A DNA stretch of 64,000 bases from Epichloe hybrida (Eukaryota > Ascomycota > Sordariomycetes > Hypocreales > Clavicipitaceae): positions 806,001 through 870,000 of the forward strand of contig JAFEKR010000020.1 of the NCBI GenBank assembly GCA_019022495.1. Reading direction: 5' to 3'. The notes under the pieces were generated by a model, which was given only the letters and a program-made list of their open reading frames with translations, did no database searches and was not told where the DNA came from. Position numbers and translations under genes: made by a program. Positions 35,671-47,900 of the stretch are shown here, piece after piece (position 1 is the stretch's first letter; every line of letters begins with the position of its first letter).

Positions 35671-36924
35671 ATGGCTGATGAGGAATCGCAACCTGCAGCG
35701 ACACACAATTCCCCACGCACATGGCTCATCACTTCTGCGCTGTCACCTTTGGCGGTCCGGTTGATTCGCCAGCTGCTGTCCCACGGTGACTATGTGATTG
35801 CGTGTTTACCGCCTCATGAAATTGACCACGAGCAACGCAGCGCCGAGTTTCGGGAACTGATTGGGGAGTGCAAAAGCACGCGCAAAGACCGAGAGGGCTG
35901 GAAACACCGAATACGCGGCATTCGCTGCGATGGAAACATGAGTTCTTGTTTGTCAGCTGTCGCAGAAGCTGTCACAGTCTTTGGACGAATTGATATTCTT
36001 CTCTGTTGCAGATCGGAAGGTATGCCAAAACTCGATTGCATTGGTACTCTGGATTTGGCCTACTTGGAAAACTAACGATTGCGATTCGTCGCAGCCGTTG
36101 TCGGTACAGTTGAGGAGCTCTCGACAAACCCTCACACTCAAAGTTTGGTCCGACAGCAGTTTGAGGCAATGTTTTTTTCACAAGTCAACTTCATCAAGGC
36201 CACACTACCTGTGCTGAGGCGGCAGCATACCGGCCATATCATTGCGCTCACCAGCACCTGTGGCCATCTGGGAACCCCGGGCTTATCCATGTTCTCAGCT
36301 GCGACTTGGGGTCTGAAAGGATACTGTGACTCTTTGGCATATGAAGTGGCTCCCTTTAACATCAAGGTCACAATTGTTCAACCCAACATGGAGATACAAT
36401 CGCTCACGAACCGTCTTGTGTTTGCGCCGCAGATACCAGCATACGTGGACGCGTATCCCACGGCGCCCAATGTACGCGATATGCTTGTGAATGTTTTGAA
36501 TTCCGACCCAGAAACTGCTATACCAGAAGTATCCGACGAAGTTGCCACGCCGTCGACCCCAGGCAGTATGTCACTCGAGCCGGAGCTTGGTCGTGGGGAG
36601 ATCGTCTCTCGTTACCCAAAGCTTCCGACCCATGCTCTGGACAAACTCGTGAGTGAAACCGTTCACGCGCTTATAGCTGTCGGTGGTCACGAGAACCCTC
36701 CATCACGACATATTGTTGGCGCCGAAGCTGCATTGGCCGTCAAGGAGAAGCTGAAGACGGTGACGGAGGAAATGGAAGATTTTGTAGATTCGAGCCTAGC
36801 CGTCGATATTTTCGAGAGCGAGCTAAAGGAAGAGGCAAAAAGGGCCAAGAAGACTGGGGACAAGAGCCCCCAGGCGACGGGGTCCAGCCAGGGCCCTTCT
36901 GGAGGATACGAGGAACCTCGGTAG
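35671..36924 (+). CDS. SDR-fold protein lacking catalytic motifs (probable pseudoenzyme)
   Basis: Two exons (35,671-36,019 and 36,095-36,924) give 392 residues. The intron has a CTAAC branch site and rejoins CRSE to AVVGTVEEL. The Rossmann fold is recognisable: TWLITSALSPLAVRLIRQLL at the N-terminus, a segment like VTVFGRIDILL, GHIIALTSTCGHLGTPGLS, and GLKGYCDSLAYEVAPFNIKV, typical of classical SDRs. The cofactor motif TGxxxGxG is replaced by TSALSPLA, and the active-site YxxxK reads FSAAT, so both Tyr and Lys are missing while the Ser region remains. The C-terminus adds about 100 acidic and Lys-rich residues. A regulatory or binding role is more likely than oxidoreductase activity. The reading frame is intact, so it is not an evident pseudogene. 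Confidence 0.82.
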
Positions 36925-37211
36925 GCGCGAAACTGTGGGTGATTGGATGGGCCCGATGTGATTCTGAGTGAATACTATGTAGTACGCGTGCTCCAAGTTC
37001 TTTTGGAGAGCATGGCTACCGGAAATCCGAGGCCTTGTGCTCCGTAGTGCATTGCATTGCACGCCAAAATAGCCCTTTTTGGTCTTGACACTGATGAGAC
37101 TCCACAACAAAGAATAGATTTGTGTGTGCAGGCACAACCTGAAATAGGAAGGAATTTGTCTGGTGCAGTCTATAAGGGCGTTATTGAGCTCTCGGATGCT
37201 TTGCATTATTG

Positions 37212-37281
<70 letters not shown>

Positions 37282-37734
37282 ACCCCCTGAGGGACCGGCT
37301 AGAATTATCAGCCACACCAAGCCCAAGCTGTGGCTAGGTTGAGCCCACTCAGCCACTTGTAACCATTTGTCGCACCGCCTCGGGCCACACTATCATACAT
37401 AAGTCAATCGCCAGCTTGTCCATGTGGCTGACGGTCATTTGCAAGTTGGCTGCACTCAACTTCGTAACTTAAAAAGGGCATGGTAATCCAACCTCGAACT
37501 CGGGTTCCGCTCCCGAAGTCAACGCCCCGGACCAGCCCCCCATATCCTGCTCATTTTCCTGAAAACTAGAAGCATTTTAAAACGAAGAGCATGCGCGCAT
37601 AGCCCCGAGGCCCAAAGCCTGCAACGACATTCGCTCGGCTGCCTATCCATCATCTTGAGCCTGAATCCCGCGAGCGATGCTCTGATCTCAATACTATTTG
37701 CTAGACCATGTTGCGACGACCGCAATAATAAGAC
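36925..37734. other. Intergenic with 52-nt poly(T) run
   Basis: No gene seen. A run of T spans 37,220-37,271. The following ~230 bases could be the body of a minus-strand retroposed element whose poly(A) tail is the T run, but I see no clear polymerase III box pair. Confidence 0.5.
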
Positions 37735-40700
37735 ATGAGCTCGGATCCGTTGCTTCCCATTGCTCCCGCGAGGGTAAAGGCCCTTCTTCTGCCCCTGGGC
37801 AAGATCAAGGCTGAGCGATTCACTCCCTTTGTCCAGAGACTACAACAGGAACATGTCGTTCACCTCAAGGACATCAGCTTCGATGGACGGCCCAACAGAA
37901 GTAGTGTTTCCCGCACCAGATTCTCATCTCACGTCTCGACTTGTTCCATGGATTGTGGATGCTAATTGTACGTCTTTTCCCAGACATGTTCTCTCCATTG
38001 GCCTATCGTGATGGCGCAATATTTTTCGAGCTCATAACACACGTACCTCCCCCGTCACACCTGGCCCTGTCGCCATTCGACCTGTACCGGGAACCTTTGG
38101 CATTAATCGCCTTAGCCGACGGCAAGGAGCTTCAAGAGCTTGCGTTTAGCAAGAGGCACTCGGCTAGCGGGGCAACTGCTGCATCAACGGTCGAAAGAAA
38201 TATACGGGCCTTGGAGCAGGAACTCGAGGTGCTGCGGGATAACTACCCCAAAGCTCTTGTGCACAATGTCGTCATATTTGACTACACTGGCCCCAAGGGC
38301 AGCACGTTCACCATGCCCGATGACATAGTCACTGTGCCGCCGATTGAGGAATGCAAGCGTACCACTGTGAAGACAATCATGTGTGATATATCCTCGTCGC
38401 TGTTAGCCGAGATGACGACACTGGCTAAATCTTTCGAAGCCATGACCACTATCGAGTCCCCTGGGGTGCACATGGCGACGAAACCTATGAATGGAAAAGC
38501 ATGGGACCGCAATGGCGCAAGTGATGGAAGTCCAGGGGAACTGTCGCGCCGAAACACACAGTTCTCCGCCTCACAGCAGATTTCCCGGTCCAGTTCGGTG
38601 TCGAGCGTCGCAGACAAAGCCCAATCACGCATGTCCATGCCGCCTATTTCATCCCGACCACCCAGTAATGCAATGACTGGTCGACCGTCGACACCTCCTC
38701 GAAGCGGGCTGTCAGCCACGCCGATGAGTCCAGACGACGGGCTCAGCGAAATCAGCACGGGATACTCGAGTCCGGATCAAAAGCCCCACAAGACTGACAT
38801 GGACAAATCGCGTGATGTCAGTCGAGATCGAGTTTCTGTTCAAGGTTTTGGTCCTGGCGGTGCCAATGACCGTTGGCGGCTCCGTGGCAAGGGACGAACG
38901 TCGGTGCTGATCGGATCCATGTACTTGCAGGCGGGACGATGGAGCGATTCGTTGAAGGAGCTCTCGGAGGGTGCCACTACATCTCGGTCATTAAACGACC
39001 ATATTTGGCATGGAAAGGCTCTTGAACTTATTCTCGTCAATCTTTTCCTGCTCGGCTGGTCCGACTTGGAGTTCCAGGTACCTACGGTGTGTTTGCCAAG
39101 TCAAGAGCGGCCTACCAGCGTGGCTAGCCTTATCAAATTGGATGATGCTGGCGATCCCTCCCAACCCAAGCATCTTCGTCATCTGCAAGCCTTGTTACCT
39201 GAGCTCCTCGATAGAATCCTGGGCCTCTATTCTCGGATATCCAGCGAAAACCTGCCACCGCTCCCCCTCGCGGAAGCAACCATCCGATTCTGCAAAATTT
39301 TGTCTGCGGTGCATCTCAATGGTGGCAAGCTGGACCGGCAAGCGCTTGATATTATCGTCACAGGGCAGATACCTTCGCATGGCTTGACCACATCTCCTCG
39401 ACTTTCCATCATACCCCCAAGGCAGCAAATCGTAAACACTCTTTTCAAGGCATTTCCTTCGTCTGGCACGGAACTGCTCACTATTGCTGACAGAACATCT
39501 ATATTAAGCGGAATAGCCAGTGTTCTTGGCCCTCTCGGACTCCGTCGGAAAAAGGCAATGGTAGTTCGAGAACTGATCTCCGTGCTCATCGGGGGCTTGG
39601 TAGAAGCCCGCACGCGTGGTGCTGCTGAAGCTGGCGTGCATCCTGCAGCAGGCTTGGTGTCGCTGGTGCCAGGCAGCGACAAGACGAGTGCCGCCGGAGT
39701 GGCGCTCGATCTAGGAGAAGGGGACATTGAGCATGGCATGGAAGCGTTCCTCGATCTGTTGTGCAAGTCCTATGGCGTAGTTGGGTCTGACATGCGAACA
39801 AGCCAGGACACGTCTCACGGTGTGGACGACTCAGAGGCCGCCACGAAAGCCAGAGTTCTTGCACAATCCACAACTCGGTTCCTCGGGTTCACCGAAATCA
39901 AACTGAACATTCTGCGAGCGTGCATCAACTTTTCTGAAGCTTTGCCCGACTTCAATGGCGTGCTCAAGTTCTCTAGCGATCTCATGCGGACCGCTGGATC
40001 GGGAATCGCTCCAGGACCGAAGCGAGAGGATGCAGCGCCGCATATACACAGAGATGAACAGGTCCGGCTAGTGACAAACATTTCTCGCACGGCCACCCTT
40101 GCTGACCGATTCGGCCTGCCTGGCATGGCGGCCGAATACTGGGACGAATTTCTTATCCGTGGGATCGCGTTGGAGGCCCTTCCCAATTCACGAATCCCTG
40201 TCCCACATGCTAAGAATGTGCTCCCTGGCGCCGTGACTCTACGGGCCTCGCAAGATGTCAATCCATTCATATACAATCCCTTTCTCAAAGAACCAGATGA
40301 AATACCCGCGGAGAACCTGGTAGCTGATGAGCTGGCCACATTCAAACTCACTCTTCAGAACACGTATGATGTTGAGGTTGAGGTTGAGAGTATGCGTCTG
40401 GATACCGAAGGCGTCGAGTTCGAATCGATTCCCGAAAGAGCACTTCTTGGCCCCTATCGCACGCAGCTGGTTCGTCTGAGGGGCCGACCGAAAGCATCGG
40501 GGCCCATCAAGATCACAGGTGCCATGGTGAAGATCCGCGGTTGTCGCGAACGCCGCTTCCCCGTATTTTCCAAACACTGGACACCGTCACGGGCGGAGAA
40601 GATCAAATGCAAGGGAATTTTCATTACAGATGGGTCAGCAGACGCTTGGGGCGCGCCACCCGTCAAACTGCAGATGAAAGTGCTGAAACTCAACGTCGTT

Positions 40701-42107
40701 CAACCCCAGCCTTTAGTGGTGATCAAATCGACCAGTCTGGCCCAATCGTCAGTCATGCTACTCGAAGGCGAGCGGCAAGTCTTTACCGTCACAATGCAGA
40801 ACACCTCACTGACGCCTGTGGACTTCATGCTCTTTTCATTCAAGGACTCTACACAGGGCCCATTGCAAGCAGCGCTAGATAAGCGCGATGCTACGCCTGA
40901 GGAGCTCTACGAGTATGAGCTGATTCTTATGAAGAAGCAGGCCCTAAGACTGCCCAGAAATGACCAGAGTCGACACATCCCGCCCGGCGGAGAAGCAACC
41001 TTTGAGTTCGAGATCCTAGGCAAGCCGGGATTAACGCAGGCGACGATCCAAGCTGACTATACGTTCCTGGGTGTACCGCGGGATGAAGTCACGGAGCAAT
41101 TTTATACCCGCCAAGTATCGTTAGACTTGACGGTAACAGTCAATGCCAGCGTGGAACTCTCGCGCATTGATGCCGTGCCCCTGCCGGAGCCAATTCCCAA
41201 GCCAATGCGAGAGCGTCTTGGAGGCAATGCTTCGTTGACATGGTCCGATGACTACTTCTTGCTTGCTGTTGACCTACGTAACGCCTGGCCCAGTCAGGTG
41301 TCCGTTCATCTGGAGGGCGAAGGTGGAATGGCCGTCGAAGAGAGTATTCTACCTGGGAAAACGAGCAGGATCGTGATCCCCGTGAAAAGAATACACATTG
41401 AAGAGGCGCACGAAGCGGTGCCAAGCCTCAACCCCGCTCAAAAAAGGCAATTCGTCGTCAGCACCAGCAAGATATCCCCCGACGTGGAGCGTGCGAACCG
41501 TGAAGCGTTTTGGTATCGCGAGAAGCTTCTCGAAAGTCTCAAGGCAACATGGCGTACCTCGTCGATACCAAAACGCAATGGCCTCGTTGAACTGCGCAAC
41601 GTACGTCTCACATCTCGCATGATTGAAGCCATCAAAGTCGACGAGGTAGACATTATAGTCTCGGTAGAGGGAGCACCAGACAACGTGGCATATGTCGACG
41701 AGTTCGTGCAAGTAAAGGTACAAGTCGCAAACAAAACAGCGAAGCCAATATTCCCCATCATCAGACTCATGCCGGCATTGTGCCATCGTCCTCTGAACGT
41801 CGCCCTCGATTACACTAGAAAGTTTGCATGGAACGGCGTTCTGCAGCAGCAGCTGCCGAAGCTGAAGGGTCATGAAAGCACCGACTTCGTCATTGGAGTC
41901 ACAGCACTCTGTAGGGGTCAGTTCGAACTGGCTGCATCGGTGGAGGAGGCTCAGGTTTTCGAGGAACGGGCTGCGGATGGCGTGGGAGACGTGGGTCGTC
42001 CGCGATCCGATACTCAGAGATTGATGGACGCGGCGTTGGGGGTCAAGGAAAGAAGGATGTGGCATTGCCGACGGCCCTTTGTTCTGACGGTGCGAGATAG
42101 GGCTTGA
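37735..42107 (+). CDS. trs120: TRAPPII subunit Trs120 (TRAPPC9 family)
   Basis: Two exons (37,735-37,900 and 37,984-42,107) give 1429 residues, normal for fungal Trs120. The intron joins GRPNR to NMFSPLAYRDG; the first exon encodes the conserved PIAPARVKALLLPLGKIK. Landmarks are FFELITHVPPPSHLALSPFDLYREPLALIALADG near residue 70, a low-complexity Ser/Pro region (about 230-350), RWRLRGKGRTSVLIGSMYLQAGRW, and the C-terminal beta-rich appendage with VELRNVRLTSRMIEAIKVDEV. TRAPPII is the guanine-nucleotide exchange factor for Ypt31/Rab11 at the late Golgi and is required for hyphal growth in fungi. The long second exon is fully open and undamaged. Confidence 0.93.
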
Positions 42108-42511
42108 AGTGAATACTAGCACCATTGAGGTTGAAGAGGCGAGGGAGGGATTTCTCTATAGAAGGGGGCGATCGGTTTATACATGGATGGATATGAATGC
42201 ATGGCGATTCATTAAGCACCTTGATTGTCCAGCCTTGGATGATGAGTTTGATGCCTTCCTTGGTCGCTTGATATTTTTTTTTAATCTTCTTTGGACCTTG
42301 CTCAGGAATGTATTGCACCTTTCCGTGTATTTGAAGTCGGTCATCTCTGTTGTCATCTCAAGTCGTCGTGAACACATTGGGATCAATAATTGGCCACTGC
42401 TGTACGGACTAGTAAAAGTACACACATTGCCGACCACGCGTGTCAACATGTAAGGCGAAACACGGTGTCTGTGTGTTTTCGCACACTGTTTAAAACGTTG
42501 ATGCGTTGGCA

Positions 42512-42789
42512 AGACAGGTGAGCAACGTAAACGGGACACCTGGTGTAGTCACGGGACACCTGGTGTAGTCACGGGACATCCTAATTAGGCATAGTAAGAA
42601 CATGAATCTTAAGGCGCTATTAGCTAGAATCTATTTAAAAAAGCAAGTAATATTAATACTAATAAAGCTACTAATTCACGAATTGGAGCTTGCTAAACCA
42701 GTAATACGCTCACCCGCCACGCCTAGCGCTATGCCTAATTAGGGTGTCCTGTGGCCACACCAGGTGTCCCGTACGTTGCTCACCTGTCT
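42512..42789. mobile_element. Miniature inverted-repeat element (~278 bp)
   Basis: The ends are inverted copies: the left begins AGACAGGTGAGCAACGTA and the right ends with its complement. Similarity continues inward through CGGGACACCTGGTGT and CCTAATTAGGCATAG, giving arms of about 65-85 bases. The left arm has an extra tandem 20-base copy (CGGGACACCTGGTGTAGTCA twice). The centre is AT-rich and non-coding. No target duplication is seen, so the class is unknown. Confidence 0.75.
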
Positions 42790-43316
42790 AAATAGTCAGC
42801 AGTTTTTTTTTTTGGAGTGAAAAGGTCTCCGGCAGAAATACTTCGTTCGATTCCATACCTTATACCCACGCGTATGAGGGTTCCTTGTCTGCATTATTCG
42901 AATGCAGTGATGGCATATTAAGTGGGAACGTGAACTGTTGCCCGATGGCGGATACAGCGTCTATGACGAATAATATGCGCTCACAACCGTATCGGGGGAG
43001 CTGAAGATGCACGTCGCTAAACGCGACAAATCATGACAAAAGCACATGATCTCTAATATAATAGCTTTCTCTATAAAAGAGGAGCTTTTATCCTTCTATT
43101 TATATAATAGAAAATAGCTTTAATTTAATCCTTTTTTCTACCTTCATTATCCTGCTAGGGGATATCTTTTCCAAGTCACGTGCCTAGCGCACGATATGAA
43201 CACCCCTGAATACCCACCCGGATGCGTCTCAATAAGACTCATGCGGATCCTGTCCTGTGCTGTGGCGCAAGTGGAGACTCTCAGACTGGCACGCACCTGT
43301 TGCACGCACGCGAAAA

Positions 43317-43603
43317 GAGGCGCAGCCGACTGGCCACTAATTTGCTAGAAGCGGGCCCGGGAAGTCTGCCTAAAGAGACCAACAACTTCTAAGCGCGCAA
43401 GTTCGAATCCCACGTACGGAGTACATACACCACATTTATCCTCCTAAGTAAGCTCTTTCAAATTACTACTCAAAGCCCTAACCTAGATAAAAAGATATAG
43501 TTCTGGGGATGAAAGTAATATACCTAGGAGCTAGGGGGCGTGTCGCAAGGCACATGAGGGATAACAATGTACGTACAAATTAGTGGCCAGTCGGCTGCGC
43601 CTC
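43317..43603. repeat. 27-bp perfect inverted repeat, 233-bp spacer
   Basis: GAGGCGCAGCCGACTGGCCA begins the 27-base left arm at 43,317-43,343; the exact complement is 43,577-43,603, followed at once by T19. The spacer is non-coding. It may be a degraded transposon or SINE-like insertion in the PABA synthase promoter. Confidence 0.7.
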
Positions 43604-43796
43604 CTTTTTTTTTTTTTTTTTTTCGTGCAACGAACCAACAGCACCACGGTCGCGACTTGACGAGAGCCGAATGGAATGAAAAAGAACTTGTCACATCCAT
43701 TTCTTTTCTTCTTCCCCTTGGGACAAAATCAACCTCGTGCGTCTTGGTTCCTGCCACGGCCGCGGTGGTGGAAAAGGACGGGCAGGACAGATCATC

Positions 43797-46485
43797 ATGG
43801 GCATCATCTCGAGCACGGCAGCAGCAGACAGGGAGCATCCCCAGAGGAATCAAGGACAAACTTTGGTCGAGCGCCGCATCTTGTTCCTCGATGCCTACGA
43901 CTCATTCACCAATAATATCGTCTCTCTTCTCAAGGATGCCCTCGGTGGCCATGTTAAGGTACATGTACTGCACATGGACCTCAAGACCATGGATTCGGAT
44001 CCCTCGCCCGATTGGACCAAGGAACAGTTTCTTCATCGCCTTGCACTTTGACGCCGTCGTGTGCGGTCCGGGACCTGGCTCACCGCTCCATGACGCGGAT
44101 GTCGGCGCCTTCAAGTTCCTCTGGGATCTGCCTCGAGAGCAGTCTGTCCCCGTGCTGGGCATCTGTCTTGGCTTTCAGAGCCTGGTTGAGCATTTTGGGG
44201 GCAACATTCGACGACTGCGCAGGGGTTTGCACGGCATGGTGAGAGAGATTGATCATGTGCAGGATCCACCTGCGGATGTTTTCGACGGCGTCCCGAGGTT
44301 CAAGGCGACGCTGTATCACAGCTTATGTGCCGACATTGGGCAGGATGAGATTCCGGAAAAGGACTGGCGAGCAAGACGGTGGATGGTGCCGGAGCAAGCT
44401 CCCGAGTTGGTTCCCCTGGCTTGGATCCTGGAAGATGATGAAGGAGGGAAGGAGGGTGGGCCGGAACGTATCTTGATGGCAGTTCGACATGCTACGCGGC
44501 CGCTTTGGGGTCTTCAGTATCACCCGGAGTCTGTTTGTACCGAAGATGGTGCCCAGGAAGTCGTTCGAAACTGGTTCCATCAGGCTTTGAAGTGGAATGA
44601 GGCGGCGAGGCGCCAAGTCAGAAGGCCACCAAGTGTTGATCATGTCGATAGCCTGCATCCTCACAATCACAGCCTGCCTGGCGTCGATTCTGGCCAGAAG
44701 CTGTCGTCGTGCTTGTGGTGGGAGGACCTGCAGTCCGGGTTGGCACGGCGCGGCATAAACCCAGGGTATTCGTGTCGGCAGATCAAACTGCCTGATGGTG
44801 TGGACACGGCTGATGTTGCAGAGGCTCTTGGCCTTGAAGCCACCGATAATACCATCATCCTGGACTCGTCCAGCACGATGAATGGCGATCCTTTGGCAAG
44901 GAATTCCATCATTGCGCTGGACATCCATGAGGCGCTACGCTTGGATTATCATGTTGGTGACGAATACCTACTGCTCCGGCAACCAGCAACGTCTGGACGG
45001 CAAGAGGAATGCCAAAGGATCCGTCTCGGGATGATGGGAGTCATTGATCCCTGGAGTCCATGGCACGTCATGTCGGAGTATTGGAGATGGAGAAAGGTGC
45101 CAGAAAATGACATCACGCCCGCCTTCAAGGGTGGCTTCATGGGCTTTGTCACTTACGAAATGGGTCTCAGCACCCTGAGCCCCGGGTCCGTCTCAGGCAC
45201 GAGAGGACACCGCCGACCCGACTTGTGCATGGCATGGGTTTCCAAGAGTATTGTGCTTGATCACCAGGCAGGCGTCGCATACATTCAGAGTCTCACCACC
45301 GAGGACCTTGACGATTCGTGGATAGATGGCATCGTCCACACCATTCAGGGCTCTCACGCCTGGACACGCCCCGGCTGTGATACTACAAAGTACCTCACGA
45401 AGCCTCGTTTCTCCAACGAAGCCCTCCTGGATCATGTCCGTCGGCGCAAGGGGGGGCGAGTTCAAGTCTCTGTGCCCGACTCGGGCGCCTACGAGGCAGA
45501 CGTGACCAAGTGCCAAGACTACATTCGACGAGGTGAATCGTACGAACTGTGCCTCACCGCGCAGACAACCATGACGCGACCACGCGGCAACGACCAACCT
45601 CACCACACCAAGACGACTTCATCCACGCCCGCCACCGCTGCGCTACAAGAGCAGCAGCGCAGCAAAGCCACCACGAAGAACATGAACGATGTCGAGGATG
45701 ATTCATCTAGCCACACAACACCATGGCAAATATACAGAGCCCTCCGGGCGAGACAGCCCGCGCCCTTCGGCTCCTTCACCCGCCTCGGCGGCGCGACCCT
45801 CATCAGCTGCTCCCCCGAGCGGTTCCTCAAGCACGACCCCAACGGCCTCTGCTCCATGCGTCCCATGAAAGGAACAGTCCGCAAGTCCGCCGACTGTTCG
45901 ACGCTCGCACGAGCCGAGGAAATCCTGCACACTCCCAAAGAAGAAGCCGAGAACCTCATGATTGTCGATCTCGTCCGCCACGATCTCTACGGCGTCTGTG
46001 GGGCCCAGAGCGTCACCGTCCCCGATCTCCTCCGCGTTGAAGAATACGCCACCGTCTTTCAGATGGTCACGGCCGTCAATGGCCAACTGCCGCCGCTCAA
46101 ACTCGCCGCCGGCACGGATCCGTCTCGTGGAGAGTTCCCCTTCACGGGCATGGATGTCCTGGCGTCGTGCCTACCGCCCGGCAGCATGACGGGCGCGCCC
46201 AAGAAGCGTAGCTGCGAGATTCTGCAGACGATCGAGTCCGGCGAAAGGAGCGTCTACTCGGGCGTGATCGGATACCTGGACGTGCAGGGCCGCGGAGACT
46301 GGAGCGTCACTATCCGCACCATGTTCAGGTGGGATGATGAGCGGTGCGCACAAGATGACGGACGCGAAGTATGGCGCATCGGGGCCGGCGGCGCAGTCAC
46401 GACGTTGAGCACCGCCGAGGGAGAGCGGGAGGAAATGTTTACGAAACTGTGCGGGCCGCTGGGGATGTTTTGGGACTCGGCGTGA
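43797..46485 (+). CDS. pabA: Para-aminobenzoate (ADC) synthase, apparent frameshift
   Basis: A fused glutaminase plus aminodeoxychorismate synthase, making ADC from chorismate and glutamine for folate. The frame from ATG 43,797 encodes ILFLDAYDSFTNNIVSLL and HMDLKTMDSDPSPDW, then hits TGA at 44,049-44,051. The continuing domain (HFDAVVCGPGPGSP onward) is in another frame to 46,485, about 896 residues in all. A one-base gain or two-base loss near 44,045 explains this; no intron fits. The amidotransferase triad is present (GICLGFQ Cys; GLQYHPESV His and Glu). The synthase half has SMRPMKGTVRKS, whose Lys marks ADC rather than anthranilate synthase, plus PPGSMTGAPKKRSCEIL and RIGAGGAVT. Everything else is intact, so a sequencing error or a recent lesion are both possible. 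Confidence 0.87.
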
Positions 46486-46831
46486 TTGATGTGGAGAAAC
46501 GAGGAATTCAACATTGTATGACATTGGGGGGGGGGGGGGTTCGGGTAGGAACTATCAGGTTTATTCAACCTGTTATAATGATAATGATGATGGAATGAGA
46601 ACAAGTCAGTCAGTCAGTACACGCCGCCTTCTAGTTTTACTGCCATCGCGGACGCAAAGCGTGCGCAAAAAACATTAGTTTAGAAAAATACAAATCGCCC
46701 GTTACTCGGTAACAAGAAACTCCCGTCCACAAGCCAACTCGAAGACTCCAATCTATCTCTCACGGAACCAATCGAGGCCCGTTTGCCCAGAGCTCCTTTG
46801 GCCTGCACGTTGTATGTAGTCCGCCGCGCGA

Positions 46832-47328
46832 CTAAAACTCCTGCTCTTCCTGGAAGAACATGCCGAAGCTGATGATGGTTCCGTAGATCAACAAGCCGCC
46901 TACTATCGACATGATCATGGCTTCGACGCGGATGAGGTCCGAGTGGGCGAGGACCACGGGGAGAGCTACAATTTCGTCAGTCACGAACTTGTTGTTGCCC
47001 AGCCCGGCAGCGTTCCTGCAGGCTTGTTTCCAAGCATAAGCATTCTGGTCTTGGGGAGGGGGAGAGACGTACCCATCCCCATGACAACCAGGGATCCCGT
47101 GAAGAAACGCCCCAGGTCGAGAAGACCCGCGCCGGAGCTCTCGACAAAGTCATCAGGGTTGGCGCATCGGCGGCAGATCCAGTTCGGAATAGGCGCAGCG
47201 ACGTAGGTCGCTACGACGAGGAGCGGGAAGTAGGATGAGAACAGGGCGCAGGACAGGATGACGAGGAGGAAGCCGACGGCGAGGACGAAGGATAGCGCGA
47301 TGATGGTTTTCAGGCCGGCGTTCGGCAT
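46832..47328 (-). CDS. vps55: Vacuolar sorting protein Vps55
   Basis: Two exons (47,328-47,073 and 46,965-46,832) give 129 residues, the usual size. Exon 1 encodes two hydrophobic segments (IIALSFVLAVGFLLVILSCA, LLVVATYVAAPIPNWICRRC) and ANPDDFVESSG; splicing then joins VVMGM to ALPVVLAHSDLIRVEA, and the protein ends GTIISFGMFFQEEQEF. Vps55, with Vps68, acts in transport from late endosome to vacuole; it is the fungal homologue of the leptin-receptor overlapping transcript family. It is transcribed divergently from mak16, with about 570 bases between the two starts. Confidence 0.93.
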
Positions 47329-47900
47329 GGTGATGGGATCCCCGCGGTGGGGGGTTTGTCGAATTCGCGATGCCAGACCGGTTCGAGTTATTGAGATGGG
47401 GGAAAAAATAAAACACCTCGTGCGAGAAGCTATGTGCTCAGAGTCGTCTGAGCAGCGAGAACGTTTTGCTATGGTCATGTATGACCCGACACATCAGCCC
47501 AAGCTTTGTTTCCTTCGTTCTCGTCCACAAGGCAAGCCACGGAGAGGCATTGTTCCGCAGCCGAGCAGGGTACCCGGGGAAGGTACCTATGTACATACCT
47601 GCGCCACGGCCAACAGGGCCACAGTGGGCTGGCCCAAGCGTCTTCCCGCCTATCATGGCTGGGCAAAAAAGAAGGGAAAAAAAAAATTGGAAGCGAACTT
47701 TCTTGCGAGCTGCTGAACAAAATAATCGCCAGCCTTCCCGCCCCGCTCGTCTTTTCTCCCCTTCACCCTTTGCAACGGAACGCCTAGTTTCTTTGTCTGT
47801 TGCTTCCTCTTCTTTTCCCATATCCTCACAACTCAGGAAAAGAGTATCTCTTCTTCACGCTTCGAAACCAAGGTGTAAATATCAGGTGACTGCACCCAAG
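47329..47900. promoter_or_regulatory. Shared divergent promoter of vps55 and mak16
   Basis: 572 bases between two divergent start codons with no gene in between. Short frames on both strands are not family-like. It includes an A-rich run near 47,681-47,690. No specific operator could be identified. Confidence 0.5.

Larger units (their letters stand above)
42108..43796. other. Intergenic with two inverted-repeat structures
   Basis: No gene seen. It contains the miniature element at 42,512-42,789, an AT-rich patch at 43,030-43,150, a 27-bp inverted repeat (43,317-43,343 and 43,577-43,603), a TACGGAGTA at 43,415 and a T19 run at 43,605-43,623 just before the leader of the PABA synthase gene. 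Confidence 0.6.

Noticed and set aside
43370..43440. tRNA-like GTTCGAATCCC string
   Set aside because: The flanks do not pair into a T-stem and no acceptor or anticodon arm is found. No tRNA or rRNA gene was found in the window.
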